A stretch of 64,000 nucleotides of DNA from an uncultured Sulfitobacter sp. (GCF_947500075.1 NZ_CANMQS010000002.1:496001-560000); one strand, 5' to 3'; positions 17,669 through 29,001 are shown, counted from the first letter of the stretch. Numbers and translations are program-made. Notes: generated from the sequence alone by a model not told the origin.

Positions 17669-18772
17669 ATGAGCAGGGCCATTGGCAAGACAGGTGCGGT
17701 GCGCGCCTTGGGAGCGATGTCGGGCACATCGCTGGACGGGGTGGATGCGGCGGTGCTGGTCACGGACGGGCGCGATATTCTGGGGTTTGGAGAGACCGGG
17801 TATCGGGGCTATTCGGAGGCGGAGCGTGCGGTGCTGGCGCGCGCCTTGGGGCGCTGGGATGGTGCGGAGGTGATGGCGGCGGCAGAGGTCGTGGACGCCG
17901 CGCACCGGGCGGTGCTGGGCGGCTTTGAGGGCATTGATATCATTGGTTTTCATGGGCAGACCCTGGCCCATGCGCCGCGCACGCGTGGCACCTTGCAAGT
18001 GGGCGACGGGGCGGCTTTGGCGGCTGCTTTGGGTGTGCCGGTGGCGTGGGATTTCCGCTCAGCGGATGTGGCGTTGGGCGGAGAGGGCGCACCGCTGGCG
18101 CCGTTCTTTCACCATGCCTGCGCGCGGTACATCGGGGCAGAGGCACCGGTGGCGTTTTTGAACCTGGGTGGTGTGGGGAATGTGACCTGGGTGGATCCGG
18201 GTGTGGCAGAGCCGGAGACGGAGGGGGCATTGCTGGCGTTTGACACAGGGCCTGCAAATGCGCCGCTGAACGATTTGATGCAGGCGCGGCGCGGGGTGGC
18301 GTTTGACAAGGGTGGTGCGCTGGCGCGGCAGGGGCAGGTGGAGACGGGGGCGTTGGAGTTGTTTCTGGCGGAGCACTATTTCGCCCGGATGCCGCCGAAG
18401 TCACTGGACCGCAATGATTTTGCGCAGATGATCGGGCTGGTGGGGGAGCTGGCGGATGCCGATGCCGCAGCGACCCTGACGGCCATGTGTGCGGCGGGCG
18501 TGGCCGAAGCGATGCAGCATTGCCCGTCTGCCCCATCAGAGGTGCTGGTCACAGGCGGCGGGCGGCACAATCCGGTGTTGATGGAAATGCTGGCGGCGGG
18601 GCTGGAGTGCCCGGTGCGCCCGGTCGAAGCGGTCGGGCTGGATGGCGATATGCTGGAGGCGCAGGCCTTTGCTTATCTGGCGGTGCGGGTGGCGCGGGGG
18701 ATGGCGACGTCTTGTCCGGGCACGACGGGGGTGCGGGCGAGCGTTGGGGGCGGGACGGTGTCTTTGCCGTAG
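17669..18772 (+). CDS. anmK: Anhydro-N-acetylmuramic acid kinase
   Basis: Phosphorylates and opens 1,6-anhydroMurNAc in cell-wall recycling, downstream of NagZ action. ATG 17669 gives 367 residues. Family marks are the phosphate loop [15 protein letters not shown] near 15-29, [15 protein letters not shown], the [22 protein letters not shown] stretch containing the catalytic Asp, [13 protein letters not shown], and [13 protein letters not shown]. The gene start sits close to tyrS in divergent orientation. With nagZ at 2.2 kb, the window carries two steps of muropeptide recycling. Confidence 0.95.
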   Translation: MSRAIGKTGAVRALGAMSGTSLDGVDAAVLVTDGRDILGFGETGYRGYSEAERAVLARALGRWDGAEVMAAAEVVDAAHRAVLGGFEGIDIIGFHGQTLAHAPRTRGTLQVGDGAALAAALGVPVAWDFRSADVALGGEGAPLAPFFHHACARYIGAEAPVAFLNLGGVGNVTWVDPGVAEPETEGALLAFDTGPANAPLNDLMQARRGVAFDKGGALARQGQVETGALELFLAEHYFARMPPKSLDRNDFAQMIGLVGELADADAAATLTAMCAAGVAEAMQHCPSAPSEVLVTGGGRHNPVLMEMLAAGLECPVRPVEAVGLDGDMLEAQAFAYLAVRVARGMATSCPGTTGVRASVGGGTVSLP

Positions 18773-18794
18773 GCGAGCAGCGCTGCGGGTCTCA

Positions 18795-18974
18795 CCAAAC
18801 CAGAGGGTCTGGAGCCGCCCTTGCATGACCCTTTGTCTGCACCATCCTCCAGCCCTTCCAAAGTAAAATAGACCGTATCCCGCAAGCGGGTCCCTCGGCG
18901 ATTTTTCTTTGCAAGGTCTTGAGGATAGTGCCGCCACGTGCCACGCAAGGGCGGCTCCAGACCAGATGGATTGG
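18795..18974. repeat. Long fold-back inverted repeat between convergent genes
   Basis: Two arms face each other around a 31-bp centre. The outer 19 bases are perfect (18806-18824 against 18945-18963, GGTCTGGAGCCGCCCTTGC and its complement). An inner block of 29 (18841-18869 against 18901-18929) matches at 24 positions. Outer edges CCAA/TTGG also pair. The centre itself contains CCCGCAAGCGGG. RNA from either strand would fold into one long hairpin. It lies between the anmK stop and the 101-residue gene's stop; no protein is predicted within it. Confidence 0.8.
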
Positions 18975-19004
18975 CAGGACGGACGGGCGCGCGTGGCGGG
19001 GGGA

Positions 19005-19310
19005 TCAGCAGACCGTCGACGCGGGCGCGCGGCGATAGGTGGTGTCGCGGTGACCGGCCACGGATTGGATGACGCAGATGATGTCGCCTGCTGCCACGGT
19101 GGGGCGGGCTTGCAGGGGGCCGAGGGAGTGGGTTTGATCCTCGAATGTGACGGTCAGGAACCACTGGTCGGGGCCAGCGTTCATTTGGCGTTCTTCTACT
19201 TCGATGACAGTGGCGCGCAGGGTGGTTTCCGTGGCGCGGCTGCGGTCCCAGGCGGCAATGGTCAGGCCAATCGCGGCGGCACCCAGAAAGAGGGGGAGAC
19301 GTTTGGTCAT
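19005..19310 (-). CDS. Small secreted or membrane-anchored hypothetical protein
   Basis: The product has 101 residues and is not recognised. The N-terminus (MTKRLPLFLGAAAIGLTIAA) is a signal peptide or single membrane anchor; the rest, with ATVIEVEERQMNAGPDQWFLTV and AAGDIICVIQSVAGHRDTTYRRA, looks like a small beta-rich domain. Its ATG overlaps the stop of the cupin gene by 4 bp (ATGA), so it is the last gene of the eno-GNAT-cupin-hypothetical run. The two late Cys residues (in IICVIQ and at the C-terminus) could form a disulphide. Confidence 0.65.
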   Translation of the reverse strand: MTKRLPLFLGAAAIGLTIAAWDRSRATETTLRATVIEVEERQMNAGPDQWFLTVTFEDQTHSLGPLQARPTVAAGDIICVIQSVAGHRDTTYRRAPASTVC

Positions 19311-19723
19311 GGGATGGTGAACGCCGGGTCTGCAAGGGTGAAGCCGTCGAAGCTGAAGCCGGGGGAGACGGTGCAGCTGACGAGGGTAAAATCGCCCGTT
19401 GTTTCAGCCGCTTGCCAGTGATCGCGTGGCACGATGATCTGGGGTGCGCCTTGGGTCAGGTCCGGGGTCAGCAGATGGGTCCTGGCTGGGCCTGCATCGG
19501 TGGCGGACATGTGCAGGTGGAGCGGCGCGCCGGCGTGGTAGAGCCAGATTTCGGTGGCGTCGACCCGGTGCCAGTGGCTGCGTTCACCCCGTTGCAGCAG
19601 GAAGTAGATGCAGGTGCCGCTGGGGCGGCCATCGCTGGTGGTGTCCACCCAGGTCTGACGGTAATGCCCGCCTTCGGGGTGCGGCGCGAGGTCCAGATGG
19701 GTGATGATCTGCGCGGGCGTCAC
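19307..19723 (-). CDS. Cupin-fold protein, DUF985 family
   Basis: A 138-residue product starting at GTG 19723, which overlaps the GNAT stop by 4 bp. The family's first motif is LAPHPEGGHYRQTW, and the cupin metal-site region is HWHRVDATEIWLYHAGAPLHLHM. The second is VPRDHWQAAE followed by FTLVSCTVSPGFSFDGF, the typical DUF985 ending. No catalytic activity is established for the family; sugar binding or isomerisation has been suggested because of the fold. It belongs to the operon-like run behind eno. Confidence 0.85.
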   Translation of the reverse strand: MTPAQIITHLDLAPHPEGGHYRQTWVDTTSDGRPSGTCIYFLLQRGERSHWHRVDATEIWLYHAGAPLHLHMSATDAGPARTHLLTPDLTQGAPQIIVPRDHWQAAETTGDFTLVSCTVSPGFSFDGFTLADPAFTIP

Positions 19724-20231
19724 AGGGCCTTCTCGAAAAACAGCAGATGCGGCAGCAGGTCTTCGGGTATGGGCTGATAGGGACCGCGCCGGGTGAAACC
19801 GAGTTTGTCGTAGAGCTGTTTGGCGCCCGGCAGGTGGGTGGAGGTGTCGAGGACGACACGGGCAAAGCCGTCGGCCTTTGCCTGATCCACCAGGACGCTG
19901 CACAGGCGCGCGGCGATGCCCTGGCTGCGGTGGGTCTGCGGCACGAAGACACGTTTGATTTCAGAGGTTTGCGCGTCCAGCGCATGGCTCATCCCGCAGC
20001 CTGCGGGGGCGCCTTGCGCGTCGCGGGCCAGCAGGATGATCCCCTTGGGGCGGGCGTGTTCATCGGCCAGCCTGTCCATGAGCGTGGTGTATTTGGGTTC
20101 GGGATAGAACCGTTCTGTGATCGCCAGATCCACAGGGTTGTTGTCGATCAGGGCCTGCCGATAGTCCCAGCAGAGGGCCCGGACGGCGTCCAGATCCTCT
20201 GCCGATGTGACGGATGTCAGGGTGAACGCCA

Positions 20232-20232
<1 letters not shown>
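19720..20232 (-). CDS. GNAT-family N-acetyltransferase
   Basis: A 170-residue product starting at ATG 20232, which shares one base with the enolase stop codon (TGATG). The acetyl-CoA binding region is visible as IKRVFVPQTHRSQGIAARLCSVLVDQAK, with the RSQGIA loop, and the last strand is LYDKLGFTRRGPY. The acceptor is unknown. Translational coupling to enolase and to the cupin gene suggests the three are expressed together, but the functional connection is not evident. Confidence 0.8.
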
Positions 20233-22437
<2,205 letters not shown>

Positions 22438-22542
22438 GGGATGTCCTTTCAAGGGGGGAGCCGTCGGGGCAGGGATGACCGTTTTGAGGGGCAAGGGCAA
22501 GGGGTGGTGGTGGCGCGCGCGGTGGGGTGGTAGGAGCGAGGT

Positions 22543-23586
22543 ATGAGATGGCCCACCCTGACAAGCAGCCCCAAGGAGACCGCGCTGACGCTGGGTCTGG
22601 GGGCGTTGGGGGCGCTGGTGGCCTGGGGTGTGAATGCCCCGGTCTATATCCTGCTGGGGCCGGCCCTTGCCGTGACGCTTGCGGGGATCGCGGGGATGCG
22701 CACCAGCATTGACCCAACCCTGCGCAACACCTGTTTTGTGCTGTTGGGCACCGCCGTGGGTGCCGGGTTTGACCAGGATGCTCTGGGCGCGATGCTGCGC
22801 TGGCCACTGGCGTTTGTCTTCATGGCGGCGGTGATCTGGGCAATCATGGTGGCCTGCCGCGCGGTCTTGCAGCGGTTTTTCGGGTTTGATGCGCGCTCTG
22901 CCCTGCTGGCTTCCGCGCCGGGGCATCTGAGCTTTGTGATGGCGATTGCGGCAGAGACGCGGTCGGACGTGGCGCGCATTTCCGTAACGCAATCGGTGCG
23001 GCTTTTGGCGCTGACCCTGGTGGTGCCTTTTGCGGCGCTGGCGATGGGGGTTGATCTGGGCGGCAGGATGGTGCTGCCGGGGGCCGCGATGGCCTTGGGG
23101 CCGATGGGGGTGGTGATCGTGCTGGGTCTGGGGCTGGGCGTGATTTTTGGCAGGTTGAACGTGCCTGCACCGCTGCTGCTGGGGCCAATGGTGGTCTCTG
23201 CACTGGCGCATCTGACAGGGGTGGTCACGGGGACCTTGCCTGCATGGCTGTTGCTGCCGGCCTATCTGGTGCTGGGGGCGCTGATTGGCACGCGGTTCTC
23301 TGGCGTGCCGCTGGCGCGGTTTGTCAGCGGGCTGGGCGCGGGCGTGGTCATCACGGTGATTGCGGTGGTGATGGCCGGGCTGGGCGCGCTGCCTGTGGCC
23401 TGGGCCTTGGGCATGCCGCTGGCGCATGTGCTGGTGGCTTTCGCCCCCGGCGGGCTGGAGACGATGATCGCCATTGGTGTGGTGCTGGGGGTGATCCCCG
23501 GTTTCGTGGCCGCCTGTCACATCGCGCGGCTGCTGGTGCTGTCGGTCTATCTGCCGATGATGCTGGCCCGGTTGAACCCACGCTGA
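22543..23586 (+). CDS. AbrB-family integral membrane protein
   Basis: A 347-residue, strongly hydrophobic protein of the AbrB/AmoA-type membrane family (not the AbrB transition-state regulator). It has two homologous halves, each with the characteristic LLGPALAV... / LLGPMVVSALAHL helix and a GxxLGxxxG-type segment. APGHLSFVMAIAAETRSDVARISVTQSVR and APGGLETMIAIGVVLGVIPGFVAACHIARL are the matched signature loops. About nine or ten membrane segments are seen. Members are poorly characterised transporters, one annotated as regulator of ammonia monooxygenase. The substrate is unknown. Confidence 0.85.
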   Translation: MRWPTLTSSPKETALTLGLGALGALVAWGVNAPVYILLGPALAVTLAGIAGMRTSIDPTLRNTCFVLLGTAVGAGFDQDALGAMLRWPLAFVFMAAVIWAIMVACRAVLQRFFGFDARSALLASAPGHLSFVMAIAAETRSDVARISVTQSVRLLALTLVVPFAALAMGVDLGGRMVLPGAAMALGPMGVVIVLGLGLGVIFGRLNVPAPLLLGPMVVSALAHLTGVVTGTLPAWLLLPAYLVLGALIGTRFSGVPLARFVSGLGAGVVITVIAVVMAGLGALPVAWALGMPLAHVLVAFAPGGLETMIAIGVVLGVIPGFVAACHIARLLVLSVYLPMMLARLNPR

Positions 23587-23623
23587 GGAGGGGTTAGATA
23601 CCCATCACAACATTGGAGAATTC

Positions 23624-23658
23624 ATGTCCCGGTCAGGCGGAGAGGTTTAAGGCCTCTC
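23624..23658 (+). promoter_or_regulatory. Possible 8-codon leader ORF followed by hairpin
   Basis: An ATG at 23624 with a good ribosome binding site (TTGGAG, 6 bases away) opens a reading frame of only eight codons (MSRSGGEV) ending in TAA at 23648. A GAGAGG/CCTCTC stem overlaps its end (23640-23658). It sits 129 bp ahead of rsgA. It may be a chance site. Confidence 0.3.
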
Positions 23659-23778
23659 GACCCCATTCAGACAGTCTTGAGCCCCGCTGGCGCATGTCGG
23701 CGGCGGGTGCAGGATGTCTGATTCTCCTGACAATGCAGGCCCGCGCGCAGCGTGCGGCCAAGACATGAAAGTTGACCC

Positions 23779-24876
23779 TTGATGACACGGGATTATTCCA
23801 AATTTACACTTCCGTCTGCCACAGCCCCCGCCGCACCGCGCGCATGGTCGATGACGGAAGAGATGGGCTGGCAGCCCTTTTTCTCGCAACAGCTTGATCT
23901 GGACGACCTGCACCGGACACCGCCCGTCCGGGTGACGCAGGTGCACCGCAGCGCGCTGCATGTGGTTGGTGACGCGGTGGAGATGGACATACCCACCCTT
24001 CGGGATGTCACCGTGGGTGATTGGCTGTTGCTGGACCGCGATCAGCCGGGGCAGAGCCGCGTGCTGGACCGCAAGAGCCTGTTGCAACGGCGTGCCCCCG
24101 GCACCGAACGGCAGATGCAGCTGATCGCGGCCAACATCGACACGGTGTTCATTGTCTCCTCCTGCAACCCCGATTTCAACGTCGCGCGGATGGAACGCTA
24201 TATCGCGCTGTGTTTCGAGGCGGAGATCACGCCGGTGATCGTGCTGACGAAGTCTGACCTGTCCGAAGACGTGGCGGACTATGTGGCGCAGGCGGCGGCA
24301 ATCTCGGATCTGGTGCCGGTGATTGCGCTGGACGCGCGCAGTGGCGATCCGAAGACCAGGCTGGCGGAATGGTGCAAACCGGGCAAGACGGTTGCCTTTC
24401 TGGGCTCCTCCGGTGTGGGCAAATCCACGCTGACCAACGCGCTGGCGGGGGGAGAGGAGATTGAGACCGGGGCGATCCGGGAAAACGACGCCAAGGGCCG
24501 ACATACAACGACGCGACGGGAGCTGCATCTGGTGCCGGGGGGCTGTGTGGTCCTTGACACGCCGGGCATGCGGGAGCTGCAACTGGCCGATGTGGCGGCG
24601 GGGATCGACGAGGTCTTTGCCGATCTTGCAGCGCTTGCAGAGAGCTGCCGGTTCCGCGATTGCCAGCACCAGTCGGAGCCGGGATGTGCGGTGCAAGCGG
24701 CGTTGGCCTCAGGGCAGGTTGACGCGGCGCGCCTGTACCGCTGGCGCAAACTGGTGGCGGAGGAGGCGTTCAATTCCGCCTCGGTGTCGGAACGGCGGAT
24801 GAAGGACCGCGCCTTTGGCAAGATGGTCAAACGCGCGATGAAGCAGAAGAACCGGGGCAGGCGGGACGGGGGGTAG
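23779..24876 (+). CDS. rsgA: Ribosome small-subunit-dependent GTPase A
   Basis: Circularly permuted GTPase that assists late 30S maturation. The product has 365 residues. Motif order is permuted as expected: G4 TKSD at 156-159, then the P-loop GSSGVGKST at 208-216, the TTTRR switch near 242 and DTPG at 259-262. An N-terminal OB domain precedes it. The C-terminal zinc knuckle is CRFRDCQHQSEPGC. Start ATG 23779 lacks a clear ribosome binding site; ATG 23848 is an alternative but would cut the N-terminal extension. Confidence 0.95.
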   Translation: MMTRDYSKFTLPSATAPAAPRAWSMTEEMGWQPFFSQQLDLDDLHRTPPVRVTQVHRSALHVVGDAVEMDIPTLRDVTVGDWLLLDRDQPGQSRVLDRKSLLQRRAPGTERQMQLIAANIDTVFIVSSCNPDFNVARMERYIALCFEAEITPVIVLTKSDLSEDVADYVAQAAAISDLVPVIALDARSGDPKTRLAEWCKPGKTVAFLGSSGVGKSTLTNALAGGEEIETGAIRENDAKGRHTTTRRELHLVPGGCVVLDTPGMRELQLADVAAGIDEVFADLAALAESCRFRDCQHQSEPGCAVQAALASGQVDAARLYRWRKLVAEEAFNSASVSERRMKDRAFGKMVKRAMKQKNRGRRDGG

Positions 24877-24890
24877 GCGCCCGATAGCCT

Positions 24891-24920
24891 TTGACTTGTG
24901 CAGTATCGCGCCGCTAGCGT
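24891..24920 (+). promoter_or_regulatory. Possible promoter of the LysE-family gene
   Basis: TTGACT at 24891-24896, an 18-base spacer and TAGCGT at 24915-24920, ending 26 bp before the ATG. The -35 box is good and the -10 box weak, so this is tentative. Confidence 0.3.
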
Positions 24921-24946
24921 GACCCTGACCCAAGGGAGCACCGCCG

Positions 24947-25576
24947 ATGACGATGGATACCTATCTTCTCTATCTGGCGGCGGTTGCTGTCTTCTTTGCC
25001 ACGCCACCGGACACCAGCCAGTTGCTGATCATCTCGAACAGCGTCCGGCATGGGCTGCGGCGCAGTGTCTTCAGCATTGCGGGTGATCTGACGGCGAACG
25101 CGGTGCAGATGACCGGGGCGGCCTTTGGGCTGGCGGCGATCATTGCCACCTCTGCCAGCGCCTTTGTCTGGATCAAATGGATCGGTGTGGCCTATCTGAT
25201 CTGGATCGGCCTGCAACTGATCCTGTCGCGGGCGCGCGTGGGGGAGGTGGAGGCGAACAGCTCGGGCCAGTCGTTCAGGCTGTTCCGGCAGGGGTTTGTG
25301 ACCTCGATGGCGAACCCCTTTGCGGTGGTCTTCTTTGGTGCGCTTTTCCCGCAGTTCATTGACCCCGCGCAGGCGGTGCTGCCGCAACTGCTGATCCTTG
25401 GAGCGACGTATATCGCGGTGGACGGGGCGTTGCTGTTGCTGTGGGGCTGGGCCGGCGTGCGCGCGGCGACCGTGTTGAAGCGGTTTTCCTTTGGGCTGGT
25501 GAACAAGGTCTGCGGCAGTCTGATGATTGCGGCGGCGGCTTTGCTGGCCAGCAAGGATTTCCAGCCGCAGGAGTGA
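24947..25576 (+). CDS. LysE-family amino-acid exporter
   Basis: Inner-membrane translocator of 209 residues with about six hydrophobic segments. The N-terminal VAVFFATPPDTSQLLIISNSVRHG corresponds to the family's conserved PGP-type loop (here PPD), and FRQGFVTSMANPFAVVFFGALFPQFID is the central LysE signature. Such proteins export amino acids or homoserine-lactone-like molecules; the substrate here is not predictable. It follows rsgA by 70 bp. The RTX gene converges on it, its stop lying only 5 bp away. Confidence 0.87.
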   Translation: MTMDTYLLYLAAVAVFFATPPDTSQLLIISNSVRHGLRRSVFSIAGDLTANAVQMTGAAFGLAAIIATSASAFVWIKWIGVAYLIWIGLQLILSRARVGEVEANSSGQSFRLFRQGFVTSMANPFAVVFFGALFPQFIDPAQAVLPQLLILGATYIAVDGALLLLWGWAGVRAATVLKRFSFGLVNKVCGSLMIAAAALLASKDFQPQE

Positions 25577-25580
25577 GGCG

Positions 25581-27743
25581 TCAGGGCGTGCGGTAATCAC
25601 CGGTGAAATTGTAATCCCCGATCTGGATATCGTCTGCGGTGAGGTCTTGCCCGCCGTAGACGATTGCGACCACGCGGTCATTGATGAGAACTTCAGCGCC
25701 GGTGTCATCGTCAAGGGCGCGGACGGTGATGTCAGCCGGGGCGGGCGGTGCATCCCCGTCGGCGGGGCCGAGGACGACGAAATCCTCAGCCGGGTTGAAA
25801 TCGGTGATGATGGTTGGAGAGAATTGTTCCGTTAACGCCGGATCGATGGCGGCCGGGGCGATGCCAAAGACATCCGACCCATCGCCGCCCGTCGCCACAT
25901 GGCCGCTGCGCATGATCAGCAGGTCATCGCCGTCCCCGCCGTCCAGCGTGTCTGTCATAATGGTGTTGACGCCATCGATAACGTTGCGGTTTCCATCTGC
26001 GATCAACGTGTCATTGCCCGCCCCGCCGTCGAGCGTGTCAAAGCCGTCATTGCCGACCAGCCTGTCATTGCCATCGCCGCCGGACAACCTGTCACTTCCT
26101 GTGCCACCGAAAAGCCTGTCATTGCCCGCATCACCGTCGAGCGTGTCAGAACCAACACCGCCGTCCAGCCAGTCATTGTTATCGCGGCCGGACAGGTTGT
26201 CATTTCCTGCACCACCATTCAGCGTGTCATTGCCCCTGCCGCCGTCGAGCCGGTCACGGTCGTCACCGCCGTCCAGCGTGTCATTGCCATCGCTGCCATA
26301 GAGGTTGTCATTGCCTGTTCCGCCGCTCAACAGATCATTGCCCCTGCCGCCGGTCAGCCAGTCACGGAGGTCGCCACCGCTGAGCGTGTCATCGCCATCA
26401 CCGCCCCACAACGTGTCAAGGCCACCTCCGCCCTCCAAGCTGTCATTGCCATCGCCGCCACTCAACGTGTCAAAGCCTGGACCGCCGTCCAGCGTGTCAT
26501 TGCCATCGCTGCCGAATAGGTTGTCACTTCCTGTGCCACCGCTCAACCTATCATCGCCTCTTCCGCCGTCGAGGCGGTCCCCAAGGGCACCACCATTGAG
26601 CGTGTCATCGTCATCACCGCCGCTCAGGGTGTCATGGCCATCGCCACCGTCCAGCGTGTCATTGCCATCGCCACCCGACAATCTGTCAGCCCCCGCGCCA
26701 CCGGCGAGCGTGTCATTGCCGTTACCGCCAGCCAACGTGTCCTGTCCATCGTCACCGTTCAACAGGTCATCGCCCTGACTGCCGCTGATGTTGTCTGCGC
26801 CGCCACTGCCTACGACACTGATCCCTGTTGCGGAGGGGTCAGTGTCGGCCGTTGGTTCAAGCACGACGCGCAGGCTGAGATCTGCGATGCCAAACGGCTT
26901 CGTGCTGAGGATCTCTGCAACAAGCTCTCCGTCCAGATAGAGATCGTTTCCAAGGCCGTCCTCGCGCGCGATCAGGCTGAAGCCATCGGCGTTGTTGCCT
27001 TGTGTCTGCACCGTTACGAATAATTCGTCTTCGTCCGGGTCGAAATCCTCAATCCGGGAAGTCACGTCATTGCTGGTGTCCTCGGTCAGACTGAACCTGT
27101 CAGCGCCGCTGCCCCCTGTGACGGTGCTGTTGTCCTGAAAGACGATGGTATCATCGCCACTGCCACCGTCGATCAGATCCATCGGGGTCTGTTGCGGCAA
27201 AGGCATGGACGGATCAATTCCCGTTATGAAGTCATCACCCGCACCGCCCAAAACCGTGTTGGCGCCTGCGCCGCTATAAATCCTATCGTCGCCCGCACCA
27301 CCCTCGATGCGGTCATCCCCGTCACTGCCAGACAGAAAATCCCTGCCGTCACCACCCAACAACGTGTCGTCCCCGGGGCCGCTGTAGAATAGGTCGTTTC
27401 CTTCCCCGCCATCGAGGCTGTCGTCACCTTCACCCCCTTCAAACCTGTCGTCGCCCAGACCGCCAAGAAGCGTATCGTCACCGAGGCCGCCGTCCAGCGT
27501 ATCTTCTCCCCGGCCACCATCAATAAGGTCATTGCCACCGTACCCCTGCACCAGATCGTCCCCGCCGCGCCCATCAATGGCGTCAGCGCCTTCGGTGCCT
27601 TCAAGCTCCTCTGCTCTTGGCGTGCCGGTCAGGGACAGGACGTCCGAATCCTCCTCCGGCGCCGGGTCGTCATCATCATCACCGGTCAGCCCGACAAAGG
27701 CACCGGCCACACCGACAAGACCAAGAAGGATCAGAAGTTCCAT
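25581..27743 (-). CDS. RTX (hemolysin-type calcium-binding repeat) protein with N-terminal membrane segment
   Basis: A 720-residue, very acidic protein. Residues 1-20 ([19 protein letters not shown]) form a hydrophobic helix, followed by a DDDDD-rich stretch. RTX nonapeptides of the type GGxGxDxLx fill about 50-190 and 325-610. Each RTX block is followed by a similar closing module, [15 protein letters not shown] near 235 and [14 protein letters not shown] near 655. RTX repeats bind calcium and fold into a parallel beta-roll outside the cell. No type I secretion genes are nearby. The N-terminal helix suggests anchoring or Sec export rather than only C-terminal type I signalling; that is inference. 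No enzyme domain was seen. Confidence 0.88.
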   Translation of the reverse strand: MELLILLGLVGVAGAFVGLTGDDDDDPAPEEDSDVLSLTGTPRAEELEGTEGADAIDGRGGDDLVQGYGGNDLIDGGRGEDTLDGGLGDDTLLGGLGDDRFEGGEGDDSLDGGEGNDLFYSGPGDDTLLGGDGRDFLSGSDGDDRIEGGAGDDRIYSGAGANTVLGGAGDDFITGIDPSMPLPQQTPMDLIDGGSGDDTIVFQDNSTVTGGSGADRFSLTEDTSNDVTSRIEDFDPDEDELFVTVQTQGNNADGFSLIAREDGLGNDLYLDGELVAEILSTKPFGIADLSLRVVLEPTADTDPSATGISVVGSGGADNISGSQGDDLLNGDDGQDTLAGGNGNDTLAGGAGADRLSGGDGNDTLDGGDGHDTLSGGDDDDTLNGGALGDRLDGGRGDDRLSGGTGSDNLFGSDGNDTLDGGPGFDTLSGGDGNDSLEGGGGLDTLWGGDGDDTLSGGDLRDWLTGGRGNDLLSGGTGNDNLYGSDGNDTLDGGDDRDRLDGGRGNDTLNGGAGNDNLSGRDNNDWLDGGVGSDTLDGDAGNDRLFGGTGSDRLSGGDGNDRLVGNDGFDTLDGGAGNDTLIADGNRNVIDGVNTIMTDTLDGGDGDDLLIMRSGHVATGGDGSDVFGIAPAAIDPALTEQFSPTIITDFNPAEDFVVLGPADGDAPPAPADITVRALDDDTGAEVLINDRVVAIVYGGQDLTADDIQIGDYNFTGDYRTP
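25990..26790 (-). repeat. 27-bp coding repeat array of the RTX gene
   Basis: The DNA repeats with a 27-bp period (nine codons) centred on the plus-strand phrase GTCATTGCCATCGCCGCC. A higher-order unit of 216 bp (eight nonapeptides) is also visible: the segment near 26298 resembles the one near 26514, encoding [19 protein letters not shown] and [19 protein letters not shown]. This points to segmental duplication within the gene. Confidence 0.8.
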
Positions 27744-27841
27744 AGCACCCGCGCGAGTCGTTGAACATTTTCCACAGTATAGCCGCAGAAGTGGGTGATT
27801 TGCGGCGCTATGAGGGCAATTTGGTGGGTCCCGAGGCGGCC

Positions 27842-28540
27842 CTAGTCCTTGAGCCGCACCAGCAGCCTGTTTCCATCCTTACGGGTTTCCAGCGCATCAA
27901 GCGCCGCCACAAGCGCGCTGAGTTTGGCAAAGCCGAAGCTGCGGCTGTCAAAGTCGGGATGGCGCGCTTGGATGGCCTGACCAATCGGGCCGAGGTTGAC
28001 CCAGCCATCTTCGCTGTCGATCTTCTCCAGCGCTTCGCGAAACAGCGGCAGAGCTTTTGCGGCCTTGCCCTTGGGAGGTGTCGCCGGTGTCTCATCGGGA
28101 TCGGGAATATTCTCGATCAGGATAAAGCGGTTGTAGACGTTGCGCAGGGCTTCGTTGGTCTTGGCCTCCCCGATCCCGTAGACGGTCAGCCCATCCTCGC
28201 GCAGGCGGTTCACCAATGCGGTGAAATCACTGTCGGAGGATACAATCACAAAAGCGTCAAAGCGCCCCGAGTGGAGGATGTCCATCGCATGGATCACCAG
28301 CCCGATGTCGGTGGCGTTCTTGCCGCGTGAGTTGGCGGTTTCCTGATGCGCAACGAGGCCAAGGGTGTGAATGGGGTCTTTCCACCCTTTCAGGCTGTCA
28401 TTTGACCAGTCGCCGTAGACCCGCCGGAGAGCAGGTTCACCGATGGACTGGACTTCGCGCATGATCTTGCGGGCATGGCGCGCAGGCACATTGTCGGCGT
28501 CGATGAGAACGGCCAGAAGCGGGCGGTCGGTGGCGGCCAT
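27842..28540 (-). CDS. NYN-domain ribonuclease-like protein with OST-HTH/LOTUS domain
   Basis: A 232-residue protein with two domains. Residues about 8-150 form a PIN-like NYN domain: LIDADN, then [14 protein letters not shown] and VSSDSDF supply the acidic residues expected to hold catalytic metal. Residues about 165-230 ([20 protein letters not shown] ... [14 protein letters not shown]) match an OST-HTH/LOTUS fold, which binds RNA in other proteins. The combination suggests an RNA-directed nuclease. No RNA target is evident. It is 98 bp from the RTX gene start and downstream of the Fur gene on the same strand. Confidence 0.82.
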   Translation of the reverse strand: MAATDRPLLAVLIDADNVPARHARKIMREVQSIGEPALRRVYGDWSNDSLKGWKDPIHTLGLVAHQETANSRGKNATDIGLVIHAMDILHSGRFDAFVIVSSDSDFTALVNRLREDGLTVYGIGEAKTNEALRNVYNRFILIENIPDPDETPATPPKGKAAKALPLFREALEKIDSEDGWVNLGPIGQAIQARHPDFDSRSFGFAKLSALVAALDALETRKDGNRLLVRLKD

Positions 28541-28587
28541 GGAATGTCCTTGTTTTGGGAGGTTTGGGTGCGCGGGGGCGGGCCCGG

Positions 28588-29001
28588 TCAGTCCTTCTTG
28601 ATCGGCACGCCGTAAAGCTCCAACCGGTGCCCGCGCAGCTCATACCCCAGTTTCTGGGCGATGCGTTCCTGCAAGGCCTCGATCTCGGCATCCACGAATT
28701 CGATCACCGCGCCGGAGTTCATGTCGATCAGATGGTCATGGTGGTCTCGCTCGGCGTCCTCATACCGCGCGCGGCCGTCGCCGAATTCCAGCTTGTCGAG
28801 GATGCCTGCCTCTTCAAAGAGCTTCACCGTGCGGTAGACCGTGGCGATGGAAATGCCCGCGTCCAACGTGGCGGCGCGTTTGAAAAGCTCTTCGACATCC
28901 GGATGATCATCGCTGTCCTGAATGACCTGCGCGATGATCCGGCGCTGGCCTGTCATGCGCAGGCCTTTCTCTTCGCAGCGTTTGATGATGGGTGCACTCA
29001 T
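28588..29001 (-). CDS. fur: Fur/Mur-family metal-responsive repressor
   Basis: A 137-residue winged-helix regulator. The DNA-binding part contains GLRMTGQRRIIAQVIQDSDDHP and ISIATVYRTVKLFEEAGIL, the recognition helix of Fur proteins. The metal region has RDHHDHLID, but the CxxC structural zinc motif that usually follows is replaced (DMNS), as in many alphaproteobacterial Fur/Mur proteins. It may therefore respond to manganese (Mur) or iron; the sequence does not decide. Upstream, 29002-29376 is a long non-coding stretch shared with the divergent helicase gene. Confidence 0.88.
   Translation of the reverse strand: MSAPIIKRCEEKGLRMTGQRRIIAQVIQDSDDHPDVEELFKRAATLDAGISIATVYRTVKLFEEAGILDKLEFGDGRARYEDAERDHHDHLIDMNSGAVIEFVDAEIEALQERIAQKLGYELRGHRLELYGVPIKKD

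Noticed and set aside
18673..19335. 220-codon minus-strand frame across the inverted repeat
   Set aside because: Arg/Pro-rich with no motif, overlaps anmK and the small secreted gene in another frame, and spans the fold-back repeat.
22438..23520. 360-codon N-terminal extension of the EamA permease on the minus strand
   Set aside because: It is antisense to the AbrB-family gene, is His/Gln/Arg-rich without membrane segments, and the permease has a good start at 22437.
25990..27600. Regular short repeats that could be taken for a CRISPR array
   Set aside because: The period is 27 bp in frame, units vary throughout, there are no unique spacers, and the translation is an RTX array. No cas genes are present.
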